Assembly: GCA_015179025.1 (NCBI GenBank)
Contig: WHUX01000094.1
Span: 62,001 to 126,000, forward strand
Direction of reading: 5' to 3'
DNA from: Terfezia claveryi
Taxonomy: Eukaryota; Ascomycota; Pezizomycetes; Pezizales; Pezizaceae
DNA length: 64,000 nucleotides
Shown: piece after piece, positions 1 to 11,004 of the stretch
How the letters are laid out: each line of letters begins with the position of its first letter
Position numbering within the stretch: position 1 is the first letter of the stretch
The notes under the pieces: generated by a model
What the model saw: the letters and a program-made list of their open reading frames with translations, nothing else
Told to the model about the DNA's origin: nothing
Databases searched by the model: none
Translations under genes and position numbers: made by a program

Positions 1-240
1 GGTTCATGTAGCCCATAATATATTATCATGTCTTCTCGTGATATATATACATCCATGTGAGAAGTTAGTTGAATATCTCTCTCGATCCATTCTTGTGATA
101 GAAAGCATGTTGCAGTTTGTTGATATTTCTGTAGTATATAGGATATCCTTTAGTTGTGTCTCACCTAGTATCTCGATGTTGAGATGGATTATCTCACATG
201 CGTAAGCTATTAATTGTCACGGCGTTAATTTACTTGTGAG

Positions 241-355
241 GTATTTGATACTCGAACAGGCTTGTTCGAGTGTCAGCGTAGTATTTGACACCCGAACAGG
301 CTTGTTTGAGTGTCAGCATGGTATTTGACACCCGAACAGACTTGTTCGGAGTGTC
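241..355. repeat. 40-bp tandem repeat with internal inverted repeats
   Basis: Three consecutive units of exactly 40 bp begin at 241, 281 and 321. Each holds a short inverted repeat around cgaacaggcttgttcg, so each can fold into a hairpin. The third unit is slightly diverged at its 3' end. No ORF is associated. It may be part of the regulatory or LTR region of another degraded retroelement. Confidence 0.8.
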
Positions 356-412
356 TTAATACTAGAAGGGATTAGAGAGGTGGATTGCGGAGTATCAGCA
401 ACTACGTTATTT

Positions 413-441
413 GCGTCAGGTGCGTCAGACGCACCTGACGC
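413..441. repeat. 29-nt near-perfect palindrome
   Basis: A 14-nt arm (gcgtcaggtgcgtc) is followed by one unpaired base and its exact reverse complement. It lies about 60 bp from the 40-bp hairpin repeats and outside any gene. Confidence 0.85.
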
Positions 442-740
442 CATATAGTAAAACTCAACGTTATGATGTAGAGGTATTTCCTCTAACTCTCGGGACGTAC
501 AATAACCACTTCCAACGTTTCTACTCTAACTCTTACTTAAGCTATGCTGTTACCATGCAAGCCAACGTCCCGCGTTCTTAACGTTTCGCCTTTGAATTGA
601 CTTTGCTAATACACTTTTACCTGTCTATCCTTCCAACCACATCTAACCTTCTGTTGTCGTTCCCGCGTCACTGTTCATCTATTTCGTTCTCTCATAGTAT
701 CCATCTCCCAATCCTCTTTCCAGCATTCCTTGCCCTTGCC

Positions 741-945
741 CCACGTCCTTAACTTCTCTATCCTACAATAGCTCTTCAGGTGTTCTTAATCCGACACCTT
801 GCGTTTCTATCTTCTCCATCCTACGTTTGTCTTTCTGATGTTTCTTAGCCAAACCCCCGCGTTTCTAATTTCCCCATCCTACAATAGCCCTTCAGATATT
901 TTTAATCCGACACCTCGCGTTTATAACTTGCCCTATCCAATAATT
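741..945. repeat. degenerate tandem repeat, about 58-60 bp period
   Basis: Three to four diverged units carry the recurring words tatcctacaatagc, ttcttaatccgacacc and cgcgtttctaa. The array runs up to the left LTR of the gypsy element. The open frame across it is a by-product of the repeat, not a credible gene. The remainder of 1-948 holds no gene I can support. Confidence 0.6.
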
Positions 946-948
946 GCC

Positions 949-1559
949 TGTTACAGGCGAGCTATAACTACGAGAATACTTTGGAGGAAAGGATAGATAA
1001 TAGCGGAGCAAAGTATAAACGCAGCTATAACTCGGGTGTAATACGGACTCGATAAGAGTAAAGCTATATGAGACTTAGAACACCGCTTGGGTCTTATTGT
1101 ATTAACTATGTAAAAGCGGTAGCTTATATAGAAGCGTTGATCTGATAAGTTGTTATCAGATCTGATGACACTTCCTATAACGGCTTAGTAGTACTGACAT
1201 CAGGTAGTTGCCTATAATAGGAAGACGCTTCCTATTTAGGAACCCTGCAGTCTGACATACATTGATTAAGCAGCCCGAACTACAACACATCGCAGTCAGG
1301 CTGACATACATGAGCTGAACTTGAGTACAACGAATAACAATACATGAATAACGAACATAAGAACTTAATGGATATCTATAGAAGAGAATACATGTATGAG
1401 GACGCATCCAGAGGTCACACACTTCCTTACTCCAATACCTGTCCATTCCGGACACATTACCCGCAGCTGTATGGTTGATCAGGCCATAACAGTTAGCAGC
1501 CATAATTAGGTATTGGGATATTCCCAGTTGTGGGTAGGCCTCTTACCTGAGCCGTAACA
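949..1559 (-). repeat. 3' LTR of gypsy element (611 bp)
   Basis: It begins tgttac and ends gtaaca (terminal TG...CA). It matches 6940-7550 over its full 611 bp with about nine substitutions by my alignment, eight of them transitions. The ORF inside it is a shadow. Confidence 0.93.
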
Positions 1560-1849
1560 TTACTCCCCGTTCCGAGGCAGCTGTCCTCAGCTGAATACAA
1601 GTCTTTCCGACCCTGGAAAAGACAAGTATTAGTAATAACTCAGGTAACCATAGTGACATAGGTACTGACCATCCCGACCAATACCCCTATCCCATTCAAG
1701 GGTGCCACAAGACCGGTGTGCCTACACATACATGCCATAGCCGTTAAAAACCAAACCTCTCGCCAAAAAACCCACAAGGAAAAGGCGATGAGTAGGAGGG
1801 TAAAAGGTACCATGTCTTTATCCATGAAACACTGGACATAAGTCCAAAC

Positions 1850-2062
1850 TTAGAGGTCTCTTTCATCACGTGGCTTATTGGGGAACTTCTCTCGATACTC
1901 CCTGAGCTTCTCTGGGCAGTTATCCAACTTATCAAAGGTCTCCCAAGTGTCTTCAAACTCCATATATCCTTCCCAACGCACCCTATACTTGACTACTCCT
2001 CGATTCTTGCGGGAGTCCACAATGGATTCGACTTCGAAGATATCTGGTTCATCTTCATCCAT
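1850..2062 (-). pseudogene. gypsy Pol C-terminal chromodomain
   Basis: The 70-residue frame contains a chromodomain: FEVESIVDSRKNRGVVKYRV, then the RWEGY and DTWE motifs. Chromodomains at the integrase C terminus steer chromoviral integration to modified histones (established for the family). The segment between this and the integrase ORF (2063-2373) still shows integrase C-terminal motifs such as WIGPYKVFEAIGSHAYRLKV, but with in-frame stops and frame changes. Confidence 0.85.
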
Positions 2063-2373
2063 ATCTTGTGGCTCGTCTCGTTGTCTGAATGGCTTTAGGA
2101 GGGTAACATGAACAACGTTGTGCCATCATGTGCCTTGTGGAACTTTGAGCCTGTATGCGTGTGAACCAATAGCTTCAAAGACCTTGTAGGGCCCTATCCA
2201 CTTGCTAGTAAGGGAACGGTTGTTCCCTGCTCATATCTGTAGGTTCCGGCAGTCAACCAATACCCAGTCATCGATAGCAAACCTGCGTGCCTTTTCGAGG
2301 TGTATAGCACTTCTTTTGTGGTTGATTTGCTTGAGGGTATCGTGAATTTGGTTGTGCACAGTTGTCATTCGGT

Positions 2374-3261
2374 CTAGCCATTCTTCTGCGGCGGGGAAGA
2401 GAATTCGTAGTCATTTGAAAGGTGAATGGTGCGAGGGTCGAAGCCATACAAACTTCGGTAAGGGGAGTACTTGTGGGTAGAGTGGGCGGCAGTATTATAG
2501 GCAAACTCGGCTAAGGGTAGCCATCGTTTCCAACGAGCTTGCCTATCGTGACAGTAGATGCGGAGGTACTGCTTAAGTGTTTGGACTGCTCGTTCAGCAA
2601 GTCCATCGGTCTGAGGGTGATAGGCGGTGGAGAGGCGGAGGGTTATGTTGAGCTTTTGGTTGAGCTCCTTGAGGAATCTAGAGGCGAATTGTGGACCACG
2701 GTCGGAGGTGATATGTCTGGGAAGGCCATAAAGTCTCCATATCTCGTTAATATAGGTATCAGCAACATCGGATGCTGTCCATATAGTCTTTGCCGGAATA
2801 TAGTGTTGTACTTTCGTAAACCGGTCTGTGATAACGAGTATTGTATTGAAACCTTCTGACTCTGGTAGCTCACCAACGAAGTCCATAGCTATTTCCTCAA
2901 ATGGTTGTTCTCCAGTTGGCATCGGTACCAACTTCGTTTGTCTGCTATGCCTATCTGCCTTTGCTTTCTGACACTTAGTACATCCTGCCACATAGTTTGC
3001 TATATCTTCTTGCCACTTATCCCACGTAAAGTTCCTTGACACTAGCTCTTGAGTACGATGTCTTCCCCAATGTCCTGCCACTTGACTATCATGGTGCTGT
3101 CTTAGCACTTCCAACTTGAACTCGGAGGGTACCACCCATAGTCCATCCTTCTTCTGCCATCCGGCCACATCTATTCCTTCCATTTCAACATCTTCGGCTT
3201 CCTCTTCATCCTCTTCCCCAAGTACCATTAGTTGTCCATCTTCGAAAAATCTAGCATCCAT
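2374..3261 (-). pseudogene. gypsy integrase core
   Basis: The 295-codon frame holds the zinc-binding H2C2 domain (HHDSQVAGHWG... then CTKCQ) and the catalytic DDE core: D in MDFVGELP, D in TSDRGPQF and E in TDGLAERAV. These are the residues for 3'-end processing and strand transfer. The frame is intact through the core but continues from RNase H only by a frame change and loses its frame before the C-terminal region. The copy is therefore probably not functional. Confidence 0.9.
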
Positions 3262-5088
3262 GCCGATTTCTCTTCCCCTGAATGTCTAGACAGGCCATCA
3301 GGCTTGCCCATCTTCGAACCGGGTCTGTAGTGAATATTGTAGATGAACTCGGACATGCGGAGGTACCAGGTAGCTTGACGAGAGTTGAGCTTCTGTTTGG
3401 TGTTGAAATATTGTAACCCTTGGTGGTCTGTATAGACGTTCACTGGAACGCCAACTAACCAATCTCGCCATTTCCGGAAGCAATCCACGATTGCAAACAA
3501 CTCTTTGTCGTGGATAGGCCAGTTGCGTTGAGCTGCGGAGAGGGTTTTTGCATGGTATTCAACAGGGTGAAGCTGCTTTCCTCCATTACAATATGATACT
3601 GAGAGAGGATACCAGCATAGCTTGGTTGCTAGCATCAGTCTCTATGATTGTCTCAGTTGTCTGTCAAACTGTGTGAGGATAGGGGCAGTGAGGAATCGTT
3701 TCGGAGGTCATCAAAGGCTTGCTGTTGTTCGTGTCCCCAGCTGAAAGGAACATCCTTCGTTAAGTCGATCAAGGGGCATGCCTTTGCACTATAGTTGACG
3801 ATGAATCGACGGTAATAGTTAGCGAAGCCTAGGAATGCTTGGACCTCTTTCTTCTTGGTAGGAATAGGCCACTTGGACATGGTTTCGAGCTTGGAGGGGT
3901 CCATTTGGACGTGTTGACCATTGATAATATGACCGAGGAATAGGTCTCCTGGACATGGAACTCGGACTTCATGAGGTTAACAGCTAACCCATGTTGGATG
4001 CATTGCTGAAGAACTTTTTCACTATTTGTTGATGTTCTTCCTCTGTCTCGCCTCCATAGATGAGTATGTCGTCCAAGTACCAGATACATCCTTCCATATC
4101 CTTGAAGATCGTATCCATCATCTCTTGAAATTAGCGGGGGCATTGGTCAACCCAAATGGCATTACGGTGTACTCGAATAGTCCCTTCTTCGTCCTGAATG
4201 CTGTCTTCCATTCATCTCCTGGTGCAATCCTGATGAGGTTATACCCGTTTTTGAGGTCCAATCGTGTGAACCATTTACCTCCACGAGTTCTATCGAGCAA
4301 CTCGGAGATGAGAGGGAGTGGGTATTTGTTTGGTACTGTGAGACGGTTAAGGGCTCGGTAATCGACACATAGCCTCAAAGATCCGTCTTTCTTTCGAACA
4401 AATAGGATAGGAGCACCAGCGGAGGAGCGTGAGCGTCGGACTTTGGTAGTGGGAAGGTTCTCATCAAGGTACTTCTGAAGGGCTTCGTCTTCCTCCCATG
4501 TGGTCTTGTAGATAGCTCCGAATGGTATCTTTGCGGTTGGGTCTTGGAGGGGGATTTCATGGTCCCATGGCTTGTGTTCAGGGAGTCTAGCTGCCTGTTC
4601 TGTGGTAAAGCAATGTGCGTAACGAGAGTATCGTTCGCTTGCGTCAATAATAAGCACGATCTCGCCATCTTCCAATGGCTCTTCAACTTCAAGAACAGAA
4701 ACAGTAGGAATCCATCTAACAGAACACGGAATAATCAAACCTGTAAGACCTGTCTCAGGCACCTGTCCTGAGTATCCACCGAAAATCCATTCTCTTCTAA
4801 CCAAGACAAACCCAAAATAACATCCTTCTTCCCAATATCCAAAACTTCGGCATCCATCTTGAACTTACCCAAAAAACGAGAAGAGGAATCCAACATATCA
4901 AACCTAGTATTAACCACATATTTTCCTCCAGAAATTCGAGATCCATCTCCTTGCCTAACCCTAACTTCCTTTGCTCTTTTCCAAATTCCCAACTTAACTG
5001 CCAACCTTTTCCCAACGACTGGAGCACTAGCTCCACAGTCTACCACTGCTTCAACTTCTTCCCCAGCGATGAGAATCCGGACCGTCAA
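3228..5088 (-). pseudogene. gypsy protease, reverse transcriptase and RNase H remnants
   Basis: Protease: 4735-5088 with the active-site motif VDCGAS. Reverse transcriptase: starts in another frame at about 4804 with VRKKDGSLRLCVDYRALN and FGLTNAPANF. A frame change near 4120-4130 separates these from the catalytic YLDD motif, which reads correctly on the minus strand around 4068-4079. The thumb region (3653-3904, FLGFANYYRRFI) and RNase H (3228-3635, with VYTDHQGL and PDGLSRH) lie in two further frames. The family is certain. The repeated frame changes mean this copy cannot make the polyprotein. Confidence 0.88.
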
Positions 5089-5135
5089 GAGAGGAGAATG
5101 TCTGGGAGTACGTCCGACGGTAGGTGAGGTACTCC

Positions 5136-6882
5136 TTACTCGTTTCCCGATTCTTCTTCCTCAGAGCCAAGCTCTGTAATCCGAAGCTGTCCTTTATCGG
5201 TTCGAGCCTTTTTGTTGGTAGGTACTAGTGCCTGACTAGTATTGGTGGTATCTCTCGGCTTAGTGGTAGGTTCAGTAGCGACTTTTCCACGCCTACACTC
5301 AGCCGCTCGATGGCCAGTATATCCACAAGACAAGCATCTTCCTTCTCGCATTCTTGCATCTTGGATTGCTTTAGGGATTTGTATATCCCTTGTATTTGTC
5401 CTGGTAGTAGAGGGTACTCCACTCCGAGGTTGTATCCGTTCCTCGAATGTACGCTTCTTTGATGTTGGTTGAGTTGGGGAGGATTGCGGTTGCGGCTTTG
5501 GAATTCGGTAGAAATGATATCCATTTCGATAAGCTTCTGTCTCCATTGGTGAGGGAAGGTGGGAGGTTCTCGTAGTGGGCCATTGATTTGCGGAGATCAT
5601 GGGGAAGGTTGGAGATTATAATATTGATGACCTGCATCTCGGATAGTTTGGCATAGTTGTTAAGCCTATCTACCTCCGTTAAATAATCTAAGATAGAACT
5701 AGTCTTTTTTAATGCCGCTAGGTCATGATATGCTCGATCTGCCTGGTAGTGGTCCCCATAATACAGTTCCATGGCTTCCTTAACCTCCTTCCAGGTATGA
5801 TACTTAACTCGGTTAGCCTTCCACCAATCCAATGCTTTTCCATCCATTGATAATCCAACATATGCTAGCTTCTGGTCTTCATTTCGGGTGAGAGTGATGA
5901 GAAAGTAATCATCCATTTGAAGGATCCAGCCTTCAAGGTGTGTTCGGTCCCCTTTGAATTTATTCGGGGGTGGAGCTTTGCCTGCTATCTGCTTATCTTC
6001 GAAGATCCCAAGTCCTACTGGAGGTGGTAGTGGAGGAGTGGGGTCTCTGGGTCGTCTTTGTTCGACTGGTGGTGGAGGAGGTGGTGGTATACCTCCTGCT
6101 GCTTGCTCGAGTCTTTGTGCTGTATTTGCTGGAGGATGCATTGGCTGAGGAGCCTGTACTCGTCGTTCTACCCTTTCAAGTCGATCTTGAAAGCTAGTAA
6201 ATTGTCCTTTCATCCCAGCAAATTGTCCTTCAATACTAGCAAACCTTTGCTGATATTGGTCATGGTAGAAGTCAGCTTGTCCTTTAAGATATCGAAGGTT
6301 GTGGTGAATTGTCTGAAACTCCTTTGTTTGGTTCTCTTGTCCAGAAATAATAAGGTTCTGGATCTGTGACAGGGCACTTTGTGTATCATTCGATAATTGT
6401 GCATGTTTGTTGGCAGCAGCATTAGCTGTGTTCTGGATATCTGCTGCACTTCGCTGAATGAACTCGGTATGTGCTGTCTGTGTCTGTTGTAACTGTTGTA
6501 CCTGTGCGAGTGCAGCTTGCTTTTCTGCCTCTAAACGCTGAACTTGTGCCTTCATGGCGGCATATCCAGGATCAACGGGAGTCTGGTGGCGAGCTGCTGG
6601 TCGCTTGCCCTTAGTGGAGGGTCCTGGATTAATAGATGGAGCTACTGATGGGGCAACTGATCGTATAATAGGTTCAGGAGAGGAGGAGGATATTGATCCA
6701 AGTCCTATTTGTTGGCGGGGGGTGCCCCAGCGTTCCTGAAATTGTGGAATCTGAGAAGAGGGAGCATAGTATTGCTCGATGAATTGTTCAGCTCGTTGCT
6801 GTGCCTGGACAACACTATCATTGTCAGTGTCAGCCATAGGTTCATCAGAGGCTTCACCAAGTAATCCTCTCAACATCGACAT
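5136..6882 (-). pseudogene. gypsy Gag with zinc knuckle, frameshifted
   Basis: The likely start is the ATG at 6882 (MSMLRGLLG), because the longer frame reaches into the LTR. The order is a Gln-rich coiled-coil segment, a proline-rich stretch and a capsid region (GWILQMDDYFLITLTRNEDQ). A frame change around 5545-5590 then leads into a basic nucleocapsid with a CCHC knuckle (CLSCGYTGHRAAEC) in the neighbouring frame. Gag ends at 5136 and the protease frame lies one base back. This could reflect a -1 gag-pol arrangement, but given the other breaks it cannot be distinguished from decay. Confidence 0.88.
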
Positions 6883-6939
6883 GGTTGTAGGGGATGGTAG
6901 GGGTTGGTGTCTATAGAGGTGTATAGAGAAGCGGTGTAA

Positions 6940-7550
6940 TGTTACAGGCGAGCTGTAACTACGAGAATACTTTGGAGGAGAGGATAGATAATAGCGGAGC
7001 AAAGTATAAACGCAGCTATAACTCGGGTGTAATATGGACTCGATAAGAGTAAAGCTATATGAGACTTAGAACACCGCTTGGGTCTTATTGTATTAACTAT
7101 GTAAAAGCGGTAGCTTATATAGAAGCGTTGATCTGATAAGTTGTTATCAGATCTAACGACACTTCCTATAACGGCTTAGTAGTACTGACGTCAGGTAGTT
7201 GCCTAGAATAGGAAGACGCTTCCTATTTAGGAACCCTGCAGTCTGACATACATTGATTAAGCAGCCCGAACTACAACGCATCGTAGTCAGGCTGACATAC
7301 ATGAGCTGAACTTGAGTACAACGAATAACAATACATGAATAACGAACATAAGAACTTAATGGATATCTATAGAAGAGAATACATGTATGAGGACGCATCC
7401 AGAGGTCACACACTTCCTTACTCCAATACCTGTCCATTCCGGACACATTACCCGCAGCTGTATGGTTGATCAGGCCATAACAGTTAGCAGCCATAATTAG
7501 GTATTGGGATATTCCCAGTTGTGGGTAGGCCTCTTACCTGAGCCGTAACA
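6940..7550 (-). repeat. 5' LTR of gypsy element (611 bp)
   Basis: The same 611-bp unit as 949-1559, with TG...CA ends. Just inside it on the element strand the sequence reads ttacaccgcttctctatac. This is the expected primer-binding position, but I cannot assign a tRNA to it. Confidence 0.93.
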
Positions 7551-7755
7551 TTGATTAGCTGGAAATTGCTCAGCTCGACTCGCTGGTATATGCTCTAATT
7601 GCTCAGCTCAACTCGCTGGTATATGCTCAGCTCGATTCGCTGGTATGTGCTCTAATTGCTCAGCTCGACTCGCTGGTATATGCTCAGCTCGATTAGCTAG
7701 TAATTGCTCAGCTTAACTCGCTGGTATATGCTCAGCTCGATTAGCTGGTAATTGC
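7551..7755. repeat. 24-bp coding minisatellite in copia linker
   Basis: Repeats of about 24 bp (ctcagctcgactcgctggta plus tatg) run from the gypsy LTR into the copia frame. Read on the minus strand they encode an 8-residue repeat of the form AEHIPANR/AEQLPANR. The unit length keeps the frame, so the array grew inside the Pol linker. Confidence 0.8.
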
Positions 7756-7976
7756 TCAGCGAATGTGCAGTTGGATGCCTTAACGGTAAATATATACTTA
7801 TTAGCTAGCTGGACCCTATAAATGGACGGGGATTCTGTATAACCAATGAATATTGCTGTTTCAGCCCTTGGCTGGAGCTTGCTTCCAGGAAGCCTGCGTT
7901 CTACAGGTATATGGATGTAGCAGATGCTACCAAAGGGCTTGAGGTGAGCAATAGAAGGTTGTACATTATGCAGCAT
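7713..7976 (-). pseudogene. copia Pol, region after integrase core
   Basis: This frame carries the conserved post-integrase signature LKPFGSICYIHIP...LQPRAETAIFIGYTES, seen in copia Pol between integrase and reverse transcriptase. It then runs into the repeat array with octapeptide repeats. There is no reverse transcriptase downstream. Confidence 0.8.
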
Positions 7977-8057
7977 CTCAAAGGGGGTTTTTCTCTGAGG
8001 AAGCTGAGAATGGGGTAAGTGATTACGGATGTAGATGGCGGCTAGACATGCTTCTGC

Positions 8058-8759
8058 CTAAAGGCGCGGGTCTGCAGAGCTGCCAGCTTCTACAGAGATA
8101 CCGTTAGCTGGGTTTAGGTCAATTAGCATGTTGCGGACCATTGTCTGTATTGTCCTATTATAGCGCTCTGGGACCCCATTTGACTGATGGGAATATAGAG
8201 GTGTATAGATATGCTGAATCCCCTTGATTCTTAGATATTTGTCAGCTTCTATATACTCTCCACCATTGTCAGTAATCATGCTTAAGACAGTGGTATTATA
8301 CTGCCTTTCCATAAGGATAATATATTCCTAAATGATCTGTTGTGCATCCGGAGATTTGTTCTTTAAGAAGTATATCCAACCCATCCTGGTAAAATCATCA
8401 ATAAAAGTAATGTAATATTGTGAGTTTCCGTAGGAAGGTATAGATTGCTTTCCACTCAGATCACTGTATATCAGCTGGAAAGGGCGAGTGGATCTGCCTT
8501 GAGTAAGGCTCTGTGGGACTGCGTTCACGGATTTAGCCATAATACAAGATCTGCAGAAGAATTCAGCAGGCATAGGGGGTAGGAGCGATCCGTCCATATA
8601 TGCCTTGTGAGTCATTTTGCTCGAATGAGCTAGAGATCTGTGCCAAAAATCATAAGAATGTATTGCCTGCGTTTTGGGCTTTTTGGCTTGTTTGGTGGAT
8701 TCCGTTGCAGTTTCGAAGGCTCTTTTGGAGGAGGTTCCGGAGGCCTGATTAGAGGGCAT
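8058..8759 (-). pseudogene. copia GAG-pre-integrase and integrase core
   Basis: The first frame (8328-8759) has the pre-integrase zinc motif (FWHRSLAHSS... and CRSCIMAK) and the first catalytic Asp (YSDLSGK), then FIDDFTRMGWIYFLK. The second frame (8058-8312) has the second Asp and the Glu (ITDNGGEY ... SNGVPERYNRT). A stop or frame change separates the two near 8320. Together they form the DDE integrase of a copia element. Confidence 0.88.
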
Positions 8760-8813
8760 TCTGATAACCTTATTAGAGGGTATTGCCTGATTAGAGGGAA
8801 TTGCCGCAGCGAC

Positions 8814-9806
8814 CTAATTAGAGGCAAGCAACGAGCTGTTTGTATGTTCAATAATAAAGGGGAGATTGCCTTTGAATTCGGCCATAAATACAGGTTGCTC
8901 GGTTTCCTCCTCAGAAGTAATAGTAGAATTGCCTGAAAACATAGAATTGTCGGAAGACACAGAATTGGCAGAACAACAAGCAGAATGTAACACAACAATC
9001 TTATTGCCATACGCTTTCATCATAAATCCCTTATTCCTTAATACATTCCATGAAACAAGCGAATGACCTAGTAAAGGAACGTAAAGCACAGCAGTAAGAC
9101 GAACGATTCTGTGAACATTATTTGGAAGAAGGCAATTCAGTAAGACTGAGCCAATTCCTTCCACAGAGAGAGAGTTATTCCCTCCGACATTCACAGTTCC
9201 AGAACTCTGCTGTAAGTGCTCAAATCGTCCTATATCAGAGGTCATATGAGCTGTTGCACATGTATCAAGCTTCCAGGAGTATGAATTTGTACTGACATGA
9301 GCGAGATCAACGTCCATGGCATCAGTAACAAGAGCGGTTGCAATAAGACCTTGGTCAGATTGCTTAGAGGGTTGCTGGTTGTTATTGCTAGAATTGTCCT
9401 TATTCGCCTTATCCTGCTTGCGAGTTTGATCTCGCTTGAGTTTTCGGCATTCTTGCCAGTTATGGCTATTGGAGATTCCTCCATGTTTCTTGCAGTAAGT
9501 GCAGGTCTTCTCACTATTCTGCTCTTTTGTGCCCGAAGGGCGTTTTCGGTCTTTCTTAGGACCACGAGCCTGAGTTAATAGAGCTGCGTTTAGTAGGTTA
9601 ACTGAGAGATCCAATTGATTATTGGATGTGAGTCCCAGAAAATGATGTCTGACTTCTATATATGTCAGATTAGCTTTGGTAGTCAAATTATCCACCGGAT
9701 TGGGATACTCATGGCTTAAAGCCGCCAATAAGAAATCCCGCTTTGCCTTGTCTGCTTCTAGGAATTTTCTGAGCATTTGCTTATACTCATCAGGACCGGT
9801 TGCCAT
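8814..9806 (-). pseudogene. copia Gag C-terminal part and protease
   Basis: The 330-codon frame holds a Gag C-terminal domain, then a zinc knuckle of variant spacing (CTYCKKHGGISNSHNWQEC). An Asp protease follows, with WKLDTCATAHMTSD at the active site and YVPLLGHSLVSW downstream. The active site reads DTCA rather than the more usual D(S/T)GA. The frame is separated from the upstream Gag part by a break near 9810-9825. Confidence 0.85.
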
Positions 9807-9824
9807 TTGATAGACCCTGTTCCA

Positions 9825-10322
9825 TTAACTGTCGAATTTATCTAAAAATTCTGATATAGGCTTGCCTTTTTCAAGTTTCCCAGAGAAAAGAATACCGAGG
9901 CAAGCGACTTGGTGAACAAATGAAAAAGCAGTGTCTTTAAAACAAGTCTCTCTTAAGTACTTCCAAATATTATGAGGTGATCTGTATTTAGACACCTTAT
10001 TCAGAAGAGGGTTGCTAATAACTCGAATAAGAATTAGCATTGCCTGTTTTGAAAGAGACATAAACCCCTCCTGTTCAGCTGAAGATGCATTAGGATCAGG
10101 TTGAACACCGTCAACAACGATATCCAATACATTTATGGTATAAAAAACCATGGTCATCTGAGATGCCCAGTTCTCATAGTTCTTAAACCCCTCGAGCGGC
10201 TCAATGCTATTGAGCTTAACTTCAGAGCGAAAGTCTTTTGAGAAAGCAAAGGACCTAGGAAAGGGAGAGATGATAGGAGGTAGAGAGATTGTGGTTGCAG
10301 GAGTCGTTGTAGCAGAAGTCAT
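9825..10322 (-). pseudogene. copia Gag N-terminal part
   Basis: This 165-codon frame begins at an ATG and carries the copia/UBN2-type Gag layout: LEGFKNYENWASQMTMVFYT, then ...NIWKYLRETCF and KGKPISEFLDKFDS. It continues in meaning, but not in frame, into the ORF at 8814-9806. Confidence 0.8.
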
Positions 10323-10594
10323 TGCGGGTGCAACCTAATTTTGAGAGCTGCTAGCAACAGTCATTGCGAGTGTTGTTTCTTCCATGTTGAAGAAGATCAT
10401 TATGAAGTTCTCGTAGAGAGGAGTTCATTATGGAGATAGAGGAGTTCGTTATGGAGTTCTCGTGTAGAGAAGTTGTGGTGAATACTATCTTGCGCGTGCA
10501 CCGGGGGTCATAACCTATTGGAATGACCTTGTAGGAGTAGCAACACTAGCGAGCGGATAAGATAGCTAATGATCAACGAAGAGTCACTTCACCA

Positions 10595-10672
10595 GTATGA
10601 GAACGTATGAGTTGTATGAGAACGTATGAGTTGTATAAGAACGTATGAGTTGCATAAGAACGTATGAGTTGC
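10595..10672. repeat. 19-bp tandem repeat, four units
   Basis: Units close to gtatgagaacgtatgagtt are repeated four times with small changes. They lie upstream of the copia gag and may belong to its leader or LTR. Confidence 0.8.
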
Positions 10673-10819
10673 TTATCACTTAACCTCTAAAGAAGAGGCA
10701 GTCAGGCCAGCTCTATATACACTTAAGGGATAATGCTAAAGACTAAGTATTGCTGGAAAGCAGGAAATGCTGGAGATACGTGAGTGAGTATCGCAATAAC
10801 ATGAGTGGCCGACATAACA

Positions 10820-10968
10820 TCGGTGGCAGACATGACATATGTTAATGAATGTCATTGTATGACCTGAGTAGCCGCAATGACATGAGTGGCAGACATGACA
10901 TATGTTAATGAATGTTATTGTATGACCTGAGTAGCCGCAATGACATGAGTGGCCGACATATGTGAACT
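10820..10968. repeat. 63-bp tandem repeat
   Basis: Just over two units of a 63-bp sequence containing catgagtggc, tatgttaatgaatg and cctgagtagccgcaatga. No gene overlaps it. Confidence 0.8.
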
Positions 10969-11004
10969 CACGTGCTTTTCAACAATATTAACACCACAAT
11001 TCAC

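Larger units (their letters stand above)
949..7550 (-). mobile_element. Ty3/gypsy chromodomain retrotransposon, full length but decayed
   Basis: A 6.6-kb LTR retrotransposon lies on the minus strand, so its 5' LTR is at 6940-7550 and its 3' LTR at 949-1559. The domain order read leftwards is Gag with zinc knuckle, aspartic protease, reverse transcriptase, RNase H, integrase and chromodomain. This is the order of Metaviridae chromoviruses. The coding region is split among at least six frames. No clear target-site duplication is seen: the bases before the left LTR are attgcc and those after the right LTR are ttgatt. The right LTR abuts the truncated end of a copia element, so the gypsy copy either inserted into that element or was joined to it by rearrangement. 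Confidence 0.93.
7551..10322 (-). mobile_element. truncated Ty1/copia retrotransposon
   Basis: Minus-strand copia pieces follow the order Gag, CCHC knuckle, protease, GAG-pre-integrase domain and integrase core, then stop. The reverse transcriptase and RNase H that follow integrase in copia elements are absent. The sequence instead ends at a 24-bp repeat array against the gypsy LTR. LTRs could not be identified. Tandem arrays at 10595-10968 may be part of the lost 5' LTR. Several frame changes and stops split the ORFs. Confidence 0.88.

Noticed and set aside
241..355. Possible CRISPR-like array (regular 40-bp units)
   Set aside because: The units are contiguous with no spacers, only three copies exist, and the genome is eukaryotic.
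799..996. Plus-strand ORF upstream of the left LTR
   Set aside because: It is a translation of the degenerate tandem repeat and runs into the LTR.
1156..1503. Paired 113-115 codon ORFs in both LTRs (also 7153-7494)
   Set aside because: They lie wholly inside the LTRs and match only because the LTRs do. No protein features.
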